Positions 24,115-31,964 of a stretch of DNA of 32,918 nt are shown here, piece by piece; positions within the stretch are counted from its first letter, which is position 1; the number at the start of each line of letters is the position of its first letter. The notes under the pieces are model-generated. The model was not told the DNA's origin. It saw only the letters and a program-made list of their open reading frames with translations, and made no database searches. The stretch covers positions 1-32,918 of the forward strand of contig JASHUC010000101.1 of assembly GCA_030040235.1 (NCBI GenBank). The letters are read 5' to 3'. The stretch comes from Gammaproteobacteria bacterium. Lineage in GTDB: Bacteria; Pseudomonadota; Gammaproteobacteria; Steroidobacterales; Steroidobacteraceae. A program made the translations under genes and the position numbers.

Positions 24115-25626
24115 TCACCTCGCTGCATCGGCGGCAAGGCGCAGCAGATGATCGAGCGGTGCCGGCAGATAGAGGCCCAGCACGATGACGAGCGCACCGC
24201 CAATGAGGAGCATCGCGGTGCAGCTGCGAGGCAGCGGGAGTCCTCGTGCCGCAGCCGGCGCTGCTTCCGGCCAGGCCGATGTGGAGGGCCGGAACCGATC
24301 CGCCGCCGGCTCGCTCGCCGCCTCGCCCGCCCGGCCAAACACCATTCGGTTGATGTGCAGCAGGATCCCGAAGAAGGCGATCGCGATGAAAAGCGCGAGC
24401 AGGCTCACCACGACGTAGCGGCCCTGTGCGATACCGGCCCTCAAGATGGAGAACTCGCTCAAGAACACGGCAAGGGGCGGCGCCCCGCCGATCGCGAGTG
24501 CCCCGAGCAGCAGGCTCGCCGCGGCGGGGGGTGAGGTGCGCATGAGGCCGCGCACCGAGGCGATCTGCCGGCTCGTCACGGTGAGCAGCGCCGACCCGGC
24601 CGCGAAGAAGCAGAAAGACTTGGTCACTGCGTGGCAGAGAACCTGGTATAGCGCACCGTAGCGCGCCGCCTCGCTCCCGAGGCCCGCCGCAACGAGAATG
24701 ATGCCCATGTGCTCGACGGTCGAGAAGGCGAACAGCCGCTTGTAGTCGCGGACCTGCAGCAGCAGGAACGCGGCGACGCCGACCGAAATCAACCCGAAGA
24801 CCGGCATCCAGCTCACGACGCCAGAGGCGGGACTCGCCCCGACGATGGGCAGCAGGCGCAGGATCACGTAGAGGATGCTCGTCGTCTCGATTCCGGAGAG
24901 CAGCGCGCACACCGGCGATGGCGCCTGGCTGTGGGCGTCGGGGAGCCACGTGTGGAGCGGTGCAAGCCCCACCTTCGTGCCGAATCCCACCACGATCAGC
25001 AGGAAGGCTGTCCTGATAAGGGGCGCCGGCATGTGCGGCGCGGCGGCGCGGAGCGCATCCCAGGTGTAGGGGCCCCCGCCCGCCCCCTGGAGCGCCGCGA
25101 ACAGCAGCAGAAAGCCGAGCAGTGCGATGCCTGCGCCCATGAGCGACAGCGCGACGTACTTCCAGGCCGCCTCGAGCGCTTCACGCGTGTTTTCGAAGCT
25201 CACGAGCAGCGCCGAGGAAAGCGTCGTGAGCTCGACACAAATCCACACCAGCGTCGGCTCGGTGACCATCGGGATGGCGAGCATCGCGAACACGAACACG
25301 TTGTAGTTCGCGTAGTACACGCGCAGACGCCCGAGTTCCCGCGCGCACTCGCGCTCCATGTAGCCCCAGGAGTAGATCGCGGCCATCGCCGCGACGAACG
25401 CCACGAGCAGGACGATGAGCGCGCTCAGGCCGTCGACCGACAGAAAGAACCGCCCGGGCCCCGCGACGATGAGGCCGGCCGCCGCGTGTAACGCAACGAT
25501 TACGGCGAGGGCGAGCACGATGAGGCTGCTCACGACCGTGGCCGCCTGTCCGGTGCGCCGCAGCGGCACAAGTCCGCTTACCGCGGCGGCGGCGAGCGGA
25601 ACCGCGAGGATGAGGAGCAGGATCAC
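24115..25626 (-). CDS. HyfF-like antiporter subunit (HyfF-1)
   Basis: A 503-residue NuoM/NuoN/HyfF-like membrane subunit with about 14 helices. VWICVELTTLSSALLVS gives the conserved Glu (about 132), GFGTKVGLAPLHTWLPDAH the channel Lys (about 218), and CHAVTKSFCFFAAGSAL a second Lys. The last 90 residues are less conserved but still include a terminal helix. It overlaps the HyfE gene by four bases. With HyfB-1 it gives the complex two potential ion channels. Confidence 0.93.
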   Translation of the reverse strand: MILLLILAVPLAAAAVSGLVPLRRTGQAATVVSSLIVLALAVIVALHAAAGLIVAGPGRFFLSVDGLSALIVLLVAFVAAMAAIYSWGYMERECARELGRLRVYYANYNVFVFAMLAIPMVTEPTLVWICVELTTLSSALLVSFENTREALEAAWKYVALSLMGAGIALLGFLLLFAALQGAGGGPYTWDALRAAAPHMPAPLIRTAFLLIVVGFGTKVGLAPLHTWLPDAHSQAPSPVCALLSGIETTSILYVILRLLPIVGASPASGVVSWMPVFGLISVGVAAFLLLQVRDYKRLFAFSTVEHMGIILVAAGLGSEAARYGALYQVLCHAVTKSFCFFAAGSALLTVTSRQIASVRGLMRTSPPAAASLLLGALAIGGAPPLAVFLSEFSILRAGIAQGRYVVVSLLALFIAIAFFGILLHINRMVFGRAGEAASEPAADRFRPSTSAWPEAAPAAARGLPLPRSCTAMLLIGGALVIVLGLYLPAPLDHLLRLAADAAR

Positions 25627-26351
25627 GCAGCACCTTCCTCGGCGCGTGGCGCCCCGGCTGCCGTTGGCACATCGGCCTCCCTGAGCATCGCGAGCTCTCC
25701 GACGAGCGTCGAGCCGAGGCGACGCTGGATCGTACGTACCAGCACTCCGGTGACGAAGACGAGAATCAGCCCGTCGGAGGCCACCGCCAGCTCGACGATG
25801 AGGGGTAGCTCGCGCGACAGCGCGATGCCCGCGAAGAACGCGCCGTTCTCCATCGCGAGAATGCCGATGAGCATCGGCACGGCCTCGCGCCGCACGGCGA
25901 GCGTGTAGGCGCCGAGAAGAAGTCCGGCGAATCCAATGGGGACGTTCGCGCTACGGAACGGTACCGCTACGGCGCCGAGAATCGGAATGCTGAGAAAGTA
26001 CGCGAGGATCGCGAGCAGCAGCGCCACCGTGAGTGAGGTGGGGATATTGAGTACCTGGTCGATCTCGCGCCGCGTGTACACCTCGGAGGAGAGGGCCCGG
26101 CGCAGGAGCCACGGGATGATGATGGGTTTGGAAATCAAATTGACGAGCCCGACGCCTGCGAGGTGCCAGGAGCGGAATTCGCCCGCAAGGAGGAAGGCCG
26201 AGGCGGCCAGGAGCAGCGATTGATAGATGAACAAGATCAGGCAGCCGCGAATCTGGCGCGTGGCGACCATCGCGAACGCGGTTAGCAGAAACAGACCGCC
26301 CGCGAGAGCATTGAGCGCGGCGAGGAGGGAGGCGGCCGAATTTCCGTTCAT
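25623..26351 (-). CDS. HyfE-like membrane subunit (HyfE-1)
   Basis: A 242-residue membrane protein with about seven helices, of the HyfE family (related to NuoK/MrpC-type subunits). The K-P-I-I-I-P-W-L-L motif near residue 80, PTSLTVALLLAIL, and the later MLIGILAMENGAFFAGI with its Glu in the membrane are the recognisable parts. The Glu is at the position used for proton transfer in NuoK. It sits between HyfC-1 (18 bases upstream) and HyfF-1 (4-base overlap). Confidence 0.9.
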   Translation of the reverse strand: MNGNSAASLLAALNALAGGLFLLTAFAMVATRQIRGCLILFIYQSLLLAASAFLLAGEFRSWHLAGVGLVNLISKPIIIPWLLRRALSSEVYTRREIDQVLNIPTSLTVALLLAILAYFLSIPILGAVAVPFRSANVPIGFAGLLLGAYTLAVRREAVPMLIGILAMENGAFFAGIALSRELPLIVELAVASDGLILVFVTGVLVRTIQRRLGSTLVGELAMLREADVPTAAGAPRAEEGAA

Positions 26352-26369
26352 CCTCGAGCTCCCGCACCG

Positions 26370-27320
26370 TCAGGCGGTGAAGACCCGTGTGATCATCGCT
26401 GCGACGCAGGTGATCAAGGCGGCACCGAGGAACTCGCTGATGCGAAAGAGCCGCAACTTCGAGAGCGAGGATTCGATGAGAACGAGTACCAGGACGAGCG
26501 CAAGGATCTTGAGCGCCACGCGGGGGATCGCGAGCAGCGCCTGCGTGTAAGGCTGGACGGCTGCGAGCCCCCACGGCGTTACGAGGACATTGAGGAAGAC
26601 GCACATGAGCACCATGAGCTTCATGTGGCCACCCCATTTCATGAGCGCGGCGCCGCGGCCCGAGTATTCGAGCGACTTCGATTCATCGATCATCGCAAGC
26701 TCAAAATGCCCGGTCGGACTGTCGACCGGAATGCGGCCGGCTTCCGCCAGGATGAGCATCAGGAATGCGGCGACGAGCAGCACGTGGGGCGGGGCGAGGA
26801 AGCTCGATGGGGAGAGCATCCATTGTTGCTGCACTACGTACGGAATCGTCGAGCCGGCGACGAACGAGACGGTGAAGAACACGACCATGAACACCGGCTC
26901 GGCGAGGAAGCTCACCATGCGCGTGCGGCTCGCGCCCATCGCACCGTACGGATTGCCGGCATCGACGGCGCCGAGTGCTGCGAAGAATCCCCCGAACGCC
27001 AGGATGAAGCCGACAGCGACCATGTCGCCCATGAAGGCGAGGAACAGCGGATAGGAGGTGAGCACCGGGATCAGCAGCGTCACGAAGACCGGCGCGACGA
27101 AGACGATGTAGGGAGTTGCGCGGAATATCCAGGAGCTGTCTGCGGAGAGCACCTCGTCCTTGTGGAAGAGCTTCCACAGGTCGAGATACGGCTGGAAGAT
27201 GCTGGGCCCGCGCTTGGATTGAACGATCTCTTTGAGCCGGCTCAGCACGCCGCTCACGAGTGGAGAAAGTGCGAGCACCGTCAGGACCTGCAGCGCATTG
27301 ATGAGGACGCGGTGCAGCAT
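26370..27320 (-). CDS. HyfC/NuoH-like membrane subunit (HyfC-1)
   Basis: A 316-residue NuoH/HyfC-type subunit with about eight helices, first gene of the complete operon. Key blocks are QSKRGPSIFQPYLDLWKLFHKDEV (given here as two parts: QSKRGPS and FQPYLDLWKLFHK), which lies at the membrane surface near the quinone site of relatives, and LAEAGRIPVDSPTGHFELAM followed by IDESKSLEYSGRG with the conserved acidic residues of the 'E-channel'. This subunit joins the peripheral arm to the antiporter-like subunits. Retention of these residues suggests that the coupling path is functional. Confidence 0.93.
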   Translation of the reverse strand: MLHRVLINALQVLTVLALSPLVSGVLSRLKEIVQSKRGPSIFQPYLDLWKLFHKDEVLSADSSWIFRATPYIVFVAPVFVTLLIPVLTSYPLFLAFMGDMVAVGFILAFGGFFAALGAVDAGNPYGAMGASRTRMVSFLAEPVFMVVFFTVSFVAGSTIPYVVQQQWMLSPSSFLAPPHVLLVAAFLMLILAEAGRIPVDSPTGHFELAMIDESKSLEYSGRGAALMKWGGHMKLMVLMCVFLNVLVTPWGLAAVQPYTQALLAIPRVALKILALVLVLVLIESSLSKLRLFRISEFLGAALITCVAAMITRVFTA

Positions 27321-27576
27321 GATGGCGCATCAGTCCCGCAGGACGGTTCGGCGCGATGAGCCAGCCAATCGAGTCGCGAGCCGTAAGGACGACGCCATCT
27401 CCCCTCCCAAGCCCGTCCCAGTCGAACGAGCACGGTAGGCGTCATCAGCCGATCCGGCAGTTCAAGGAGGAAGCCATCTCCTCGATTCGCATCTGTAGGG
27501 TAGTCAATGCGAGCCCTCGAGACAAGCTCTCGTGAAGACGCTGCGAGTTCGTGGGACTGCGAGGAGGGACGGCGCC
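27321..27576. other. Intergenic gap between the two Ehr operons
   Basis: A gap of 256 bases, by far the longest in this gene cluster, so it probably holds a separate promoter for HyfC-1. On the minus strand TTGACT occurs once (27503-27508) but with no convincing -10 at 16-18 bases. CGAGA-CAAGC-TCTCG (27518-27532) could form a small hairpin after HyfB-2, without a T-run. Confidence 0.4.
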
Positions 27577-29559
27577 TCAGCGCAGCGTCAGCGCCAGAAT
27601 CACGACTAGGAGTGCACCGAGCAAGGCCAGATAAAAGTTTAAATCACCCGATTGCAACGCACGCAGCCAGCCCGCTACGCGCCAAACGGCGTGCCGAACC
27701 GGGGTGAAGAGCCTCGGACCGAAGAAATCGGCAATGTCGTGCTCGACTTCGAGCTTGTGGATGAAATAGGCGACGGCTCGGTGCTCGCGCGCGGTATCGA
27801 GCGTCGGGCGGTAGATGAAGCTGTAGAAGGTGCGCATGGCGTTCGAGAACGTGAGACTCGTCGTCGCGGCGTGCTGCGCGTCCTCGCGCAGGCCACCGTA
27901 CCAAACGGGGGCGCGCCGCACCGCAAATCGCCTGGCATTAAGGAGCAGCAAGAGAGGCACGATCGCGAGCAGCGGCATCACGATCACGAGCTTCGAGGGC
28001 GAGATGAACGCAAATGTGTCGGTCAGCGGCACGAGAATCCAGCCGCTTGCGAGCGTGTGCGCGATCGGTGCGCCGAATTGGAGTGCATCGGCCGCATCGA
28101 GTCCTCGAAGCCACACGGGAAGTGCAACCGCAGAGACGAGCACGGCAAGACCCAGCAGCAGCACCGCCGCATCGTAGCCCGGGCCGACGTGGGGCGACTT
28201 CGGCCGGTGGCCGTCCCCGAGCAACCCGATGCCGAAAGCCTTCACGAAGGTCGCGAAGGCCACCGCCGCGGTGAGCGCAAGCCCCGCCCCGGCGAGTGCG
28301 AGCGTGAGCCGGCCGCCGAAGGAGGCGAGGTGAAAGCCCTGGAACATCGTCTGAAACGTGAACCACTCGGTCACGAACCCGATCTGCGGCGGAAGCGCCG
28401 CAAGACTCATGGTGGCAAAGAGCGCGCCGATGCCGAACACGAAGCTCGTCGTGCGCAGCCACCCGTGCTGGGCAAGGTGGTAGCTGCCGCTTGCGGCGTA
28501 AACGCCATCTGAGGAGAGAAACATTCCGCCCTTCGCGAGCGCGTGTCCGGACAGATGCAGGATGGCGACAGTCCAGGCGAGCCCTGCGAGAGCCGATTGC
28601 CCGTCGGCGCGGAAGATGAGGCTTGCGCCGAGCGCGGCCACCGCGATCGCAGCATTCTCGGCGGAAGAGAACGACAGGAGCCGCCGCCAGTCATCCTGTT
28701 GGAACGCATAGAGCGCGGTGAGAATCGAGGAGAGGACGCCAATCGCTGTGACGAGGACCCCGAGACCGAAAATTCCTGTGCTCCCCCCGGGCAGCCAGCC
28801 GATGAGACCGCGCGAGAGCGCAAAGAAGGCTGCATTGAGCACAACGCCGGAGAGGAGTGCGCCCGATGCGCCGCTGCCGCTCCCATAGGCGCCCGGGAAC
28901 CACTCGTAGAAGGGCAGGAGACCGAGCTTCGCCCCGAGCCCGAAGAGCAGCAGCACCCCGATGAAAACGCGCACCCCGGTCGGCGAGGTCGCTGCGCTCG
29001 CTGCAAATTCGGTGAAGTCGACGCTCCCGCGCGCGCCGTGAGCGAGGAGCAACACGGCCAGCAGAATCGCGACCGTCCCCACCTCGAGCAAGGCCAGCAT
29101 GTAGAGTGTCGAGCGGCCCGCGGCGACTGAGGTGCGCTCGGCGAGAAGCATCACTGCGCCTCCCAAGCTCATGAGCTCCCAGGCGATGAGGAAGGAGTAG
29201 CCGTCCTGAAGTCCGAATACCCCGAGTGCGCCGATGAGAGACAGTGCCGCCCCGGTGAGCCACCCGGGACGCGCGGCGCGCAGCGGCGTGCACAGTGCCA
29301 CCGCGAGTGCGGCGGGCACGAGCCCGAACGCTATCAACCAGAGTGCTTCGGGTGCGAAGTGGAGCCTGACCGGTTGATCGAAGAAATCAATCGGGAGAGT
29401 CAGCACGCCTCCCCCCGCGGGCAGTCCCGAGGCCGCCCCCCACACTCCGACCGCCGCGCCGAGCGCGATCAGCCAGCGCGCGGGCCCCGTCAGGCGCACG
29501 AGCGAGGCGAGGAGGCCCGCAACGAAGAGCCAGAATGCCCAGATCAACGGCTCAGGCAC
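27577..29559 (-). CDS. HyfB/NuoL-like antiporter subunit of the second Ehr complex (HyfB-2)
   Basis: A 660-residue membrane subunit of the same type as HyfB-1 but clearly diverged. The channel Glu is seen in FLIAWELMSLGGAVMLLAE, the channel Lys in GLGAKLGLLPFYEWFPGAYG, and a second Lys in SGHALAKGGMFLSSDGVY. The loop GAYGSGSGASGALLSG replaces the usual D/RAH-PAPVSALLSG. The C-terminal tail with PVWYGGLRED and KLEVEHDIADFFG resembles that of HyfB. I chose the GTG at 29559, which overlaps the HyfI-2 stop by eight bases and begins the first hydrophobic helix. No better ATG exists there. Confidence 0.9.
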   Translation of the reverse strand: MPEPLIWAFWLFVAGLLASLVRLTGPARWLIALGAAVGVWGAASGLPAGGGVLTLPIDFFDQPVRLHFAPEALWLIAFGLVPAALAVALCTPLRAARPGWLTGAALSLIGALGVFGLQDGYSFLIAWELMSLGGAVMLLAERTSVAAGRSTLYMLALLEVGTVAILLAVLLLAHGARGSVDFTEFAASAATSPTGVRVFIGVLLLFGLGAKLGLLPFYEWFPGAYGSGSGASGALLSGVVLNAAFFALSRGLIGWLPGGSTGIFGLGVLVTAIGVLSSILTALYAFQQDDWRRLLSFSSAENAAIAVAALGASLIFRADGQSALAGLAWTVAILHLSGHALAKGGMFLSSDGVYAASGSYHLAQHGWLRTTSFVFGIGALFATMSLAALPPQIGFVTEWFTFQTMFQGFHLASFGGRLTLALAGAGLALTAAVAFATFVKAFGIGLLGDGHRPKSPHVGPGYDAAVLLLGLAVLVSAVALPVWLRGLDAADALQFGAPIAHTLASGWILVPLTDTFAFISPSKLVIVMPLLAIVPLLLLLNARRFAVRRAPVWYGGLREDAQHAATTSLTFSNAMRTFYSFIYRPTLDTAREHRAVAYFIHKLEVEHDIADFFGPRLFTPVRHAVWRVAGWLRALQSGDLNFYLALLGALLVVILALTLR

Positions 29560-30376
29560 GTTCGGCCTCCGCTGCGAGCTGACCGCCGCGGACGCGCTGG
29601 GGCATGCGAGTGAGCAGCATGAGCAGCGCATGAATGATCGCGGCTGGATTGGGCGGGCAGCCGGGAACATAGACATCAACGGGCAGTACACCTTCGAGCC
29701 CGTTGCCGCAGGCATGCCCTCCGCCGTTGGTTCCCCCCGATACCGCGCAGGCGCCGAGGGCCATCACGAAGCGCGGTTCGGGCATCGCGCGATACGCCTC
29801 CTCGAGTGGGCCACGCATCGCATAGGTGACGGGGCCCGTGACGAGCAGAAGGTCGGCGAAGCGGGGTGAGGGGGTGAAGAAGACCCCGAGGCGGTGCAGG
29901 TTATAGAACGGATTGTTGAGTGCCTGCAGCTCCGATTCGCAGCCGTTGCAGGAGCCCGCATCGACATGGCGGATGTGAAGACTGCGTCCGAAGATGCGGC
30001 GGATGTGGCCTCGAACGGCTTCAGCCTCTGCCGAAGCTGCCGCGCGTGCCCAGAGGAGATCCTCTCTGCGGCGCACGCCGAATGCCCAATCGTTCGATGA
30101 AGTGAAAGCCCCCGCTGGACACACTTCGACGCACATCTGGCAGACAACGCACCGGCCGTAATCAACGTTGAGGCGCACCGCGCCGGCCGAGCGGTCCTCT
30201 GCGAGAGTGATCGCCCCGGGAAGACACGCATCGGCGCACGCCTGGCAGCCGTCCTGACACTTCCCCGGATCAAAGCGCGGCATTCCGAGAAGGCCCGCCT
30301 GGCCGTCATCCGCCCCGCCAGGCCAGCTCGTGCTCGCCTTGCCCTGCTTCAACCCGTAGAACGTCCAGAGCGGCAT
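29552..30376 (-). CDS. Ferredoxin-NuoB/HyfI fusion small subunit (HyfI-2)
   Basis: A 274-residue fusion. The N-terminal ferredoxin domain holds two full [4Fe-4S] motifs: C40, C44, C47, C51 (KCQDGCQACADACLPG) and C76, C79, C82, C86 (RCVVCQMCVEVCPAG). The NuoB-like domain carries all four ligands of the N2-equivalent cluster: C143 and C146 (GSCNGCESE), C210 (LGACAVSGG) and C240 (VPGCPPNP). It should therefore form the intact electron wire that HyfI-1 has partly lost. The ATG at 30376 follows the HyfG-2 stop by 19 bases. Confidence 0.93.
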   Translation of the reverse strand: MPLWTFYGLKQGKASTSWPGGADDGQAGLLGMPRFDPGKCQDGCQACADACLPGAITLAEDRSAGAVRLNVDYGRCVVCQMCVEVCPAGAFTSSNDWAFGVRRREDLLWARAAASAEAEAVRGHIRRIFGRSLHIRHVDAGSCNGCESELQALNNPFYNLHRLGVFFTPSPRFADLLLVTGPVTYAMRGPLEEAYRAMPEPRFVMALGACAVSGGTNGGGHACGNGLEGVLPVDVYVPGCPPNPAAIIHALLMLLTRMPQRVRGGQLAAEAERA

Positions 30377-30395
30377 GGATTATCCTCAAGGCGCC

Positions 30396-31964
30396 TCAGC
30401 GGGCACAGCCCGCGATGGTGAGACCGAAGCTCGCCTCGTTGATGGCGTAGTCCATCATGTTCGAGTCGTGAACCGTGTAGGGAAAGACGCGCCAGTTCGA
30501 GAAGCTCGGGGATTTGATCTTGACTCGCGCGAGCCGACCCGCTGCATCGAGGTGCGTGGCATAGTAGACCGATCCGCGCGGCGATTCGGCCCAACCGAGG
30601 CCCTCACTGGAGGGCGCCGGCCGGCACGCCATCCGAATCGGACCCGCCGGCAGACCCTCGAGCACGCTCTGGAGGAGCTCGATGCTGTTCAATGCCTCGG
30701 CGATCCGGACCTGCTGCCGTGCGTGCGCATCGCAGCCCTCGCGCACCGCGACCCGAAGCGGGAGGGCCTGATAGACGCTGTAGGGTTGGTCGCGCCGCGG
30801 ATCGCGATCGACGCCCGAGGCGCGCTCGATGGGTCCGGTCGCTCCGAGATCGAATGCGAGCTTCTTCTCGAGCACGCCGGTCGTCATGAGCCGATCGAGG
30901 TGCGTGGTTGAGCGCTCGAGCATCTCGGCGTAGCGAGCGAATTCGCCGTGCAGTTTCGTGAGTGAGCCGGCGAGGTTGATGAGATGCGGCTCGCGCCGCA
31001 GGCCCCCTGGGCAGATGAGACTGCGCAGAAAGCGGCTCCCGGTCGCCCCGGCATTGAGTTGCTTGGCGAGCTCCTCGAGGAACTTACCCTCGGCCTCTCC
31101 CACTTTGAGGGTCGTCGTGTGGCAGAGGTGCCCCAGATAGTGCAAATGGTTGTAGAGCCGCTCGAGCTCGGCGAGCAGCACGCGAAGCCATTCGGCCCGG
31201 GGTGGCACTTCGCATTGTGCGGCCGCCTCGAGCGCATGACAGTACGCGAGTGCGTGCGCGACGCTACCGACGGCGGAGACACGCTCGGCGAGCACGACGC
31301 CGAGTTCAGGCGTCACACCCTCGAAGCGCTTTTCCATGCCGCGATACTTGAAGAAGAGTTGCGGGTGATAGTGAAGGATGGCCTCCCCGATGTAGAAGAA
31401 GGTGAACTGCGCCGATTCGAGCACGTCCGCCCGTATGGGGCCGAAAGGCAGGAGCTGCACGTCCCGATGAGCGCGCCCGGCGACCTCCGGGAGGCTGTAG
31501 GGCTCCGGTGTGTAGGCGAGCGCAGCAGCCGGACCGGGCTTGAGCGGTGGACGAGCGGCGCGGGCACCGGGCAGCAGCACGAGCGGTTCGGGCTGCGGCT
31601 GGCCTTCGAAATGCAGGCCGCACAGGTCCGTGATCTCCCGCTCGTACCATGAGGCGAGTGGCGCAGCCGGTGCGATGCTCGGTGGGTGAAGAACCCCCGG
31701 CCGGCAGCGCCAGATCTCAGGTGGTTCGCCGGAGGCGGTGTGAACGATGTAACGGAGCTCGGCCTGCTCGGGCGCATCGCTCCAGCTCGACTCAGCGGAT
31801 GATCCCGCCGCGCGATCCGGAAACCAGGCGTACGCAAACTGGACCCGCGCTCCCTCTGAGACCGCCGCTCGGCAGCGTCGCTCGAGATCCCGCACCGCGA
31901 CATCTCTGATGACTCGGGGTTCTAGTTTGGCGTGCAGCTTGTGCGCCGAGCCCTCCCCGGTCAT
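30396..31964 (-). CDS. NuoCD/HyfG-like large subunit without Ni-binding motifs (HyfG-2)
   Basis: A 522-residue NuoC-NuoD fusion like HyfG-1. The NuoC-like end shows ASWYEREITDLCGLHFEGQP (about 104-123). The first nickel motif position reads ERVSAVGSVAH (227-237) with S230 and G233 in place of Cys. The C-terminal motif reads SFGLTIAGCAR: one Cys is present but not at either ligand spacing. It is therefore also an Ehr-type subunit. The ATG overlaps the stop of the preceding HyfF gene (ATGA). Overall it is well diverged from HyfG-1, so the two loci are not a recent duplication. Confidence 0.9.
   Translation of the reverse strand: MTGEGSAHKLHAKLEPRVIRDVAVRDLERRCRAAVSEGARVQFAYAWFPDRAAGSSAESSWSDAPEQAELRYIVHTASGEPPEIWRCRPGVLHPPSIAPAAPLASWYEREITDLCGLHFEGQPQPEPLVLLPGARAARPPLKPGPAAALAYTPEPYSLPEVAGRAHRDVQLLPFGPIRADVLESAQFTFFYIGEAILHYHPQLFFKYRGMEKRFEGVTPELGVVLAERVSAVGSVAHALAYCHALEAAAQCEVPPRAEWLRVLLAELERLYNHLHYLGHLCHTTTLKVGEAEGKFLEELAKQLNAGATGSRFLRSLICPGGLRREPHLINLAGSLTKLHGEFARYAEMLERSTTHLDRLMTTGVLEKKLAFDLGATGPIERASGVDRDPRRDQPYSVYQALPLRVAVREGCDAHARQQVRIAEALNSIELLQSVLEGLPAGPIRMACRPAPSSEGLGWAESPRGSVYYATHLDAAGRLARVKIKSPSFSNWRVFPYTVHDSNMMDYAINEASFGLTIAGCAR

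Noticed and set aside
27518..27532. Hairpin CGAGA-N5-TCTCG as terminator after HyfB-2
   Set aside because: Only a five-pair stem and no T-run on either side.
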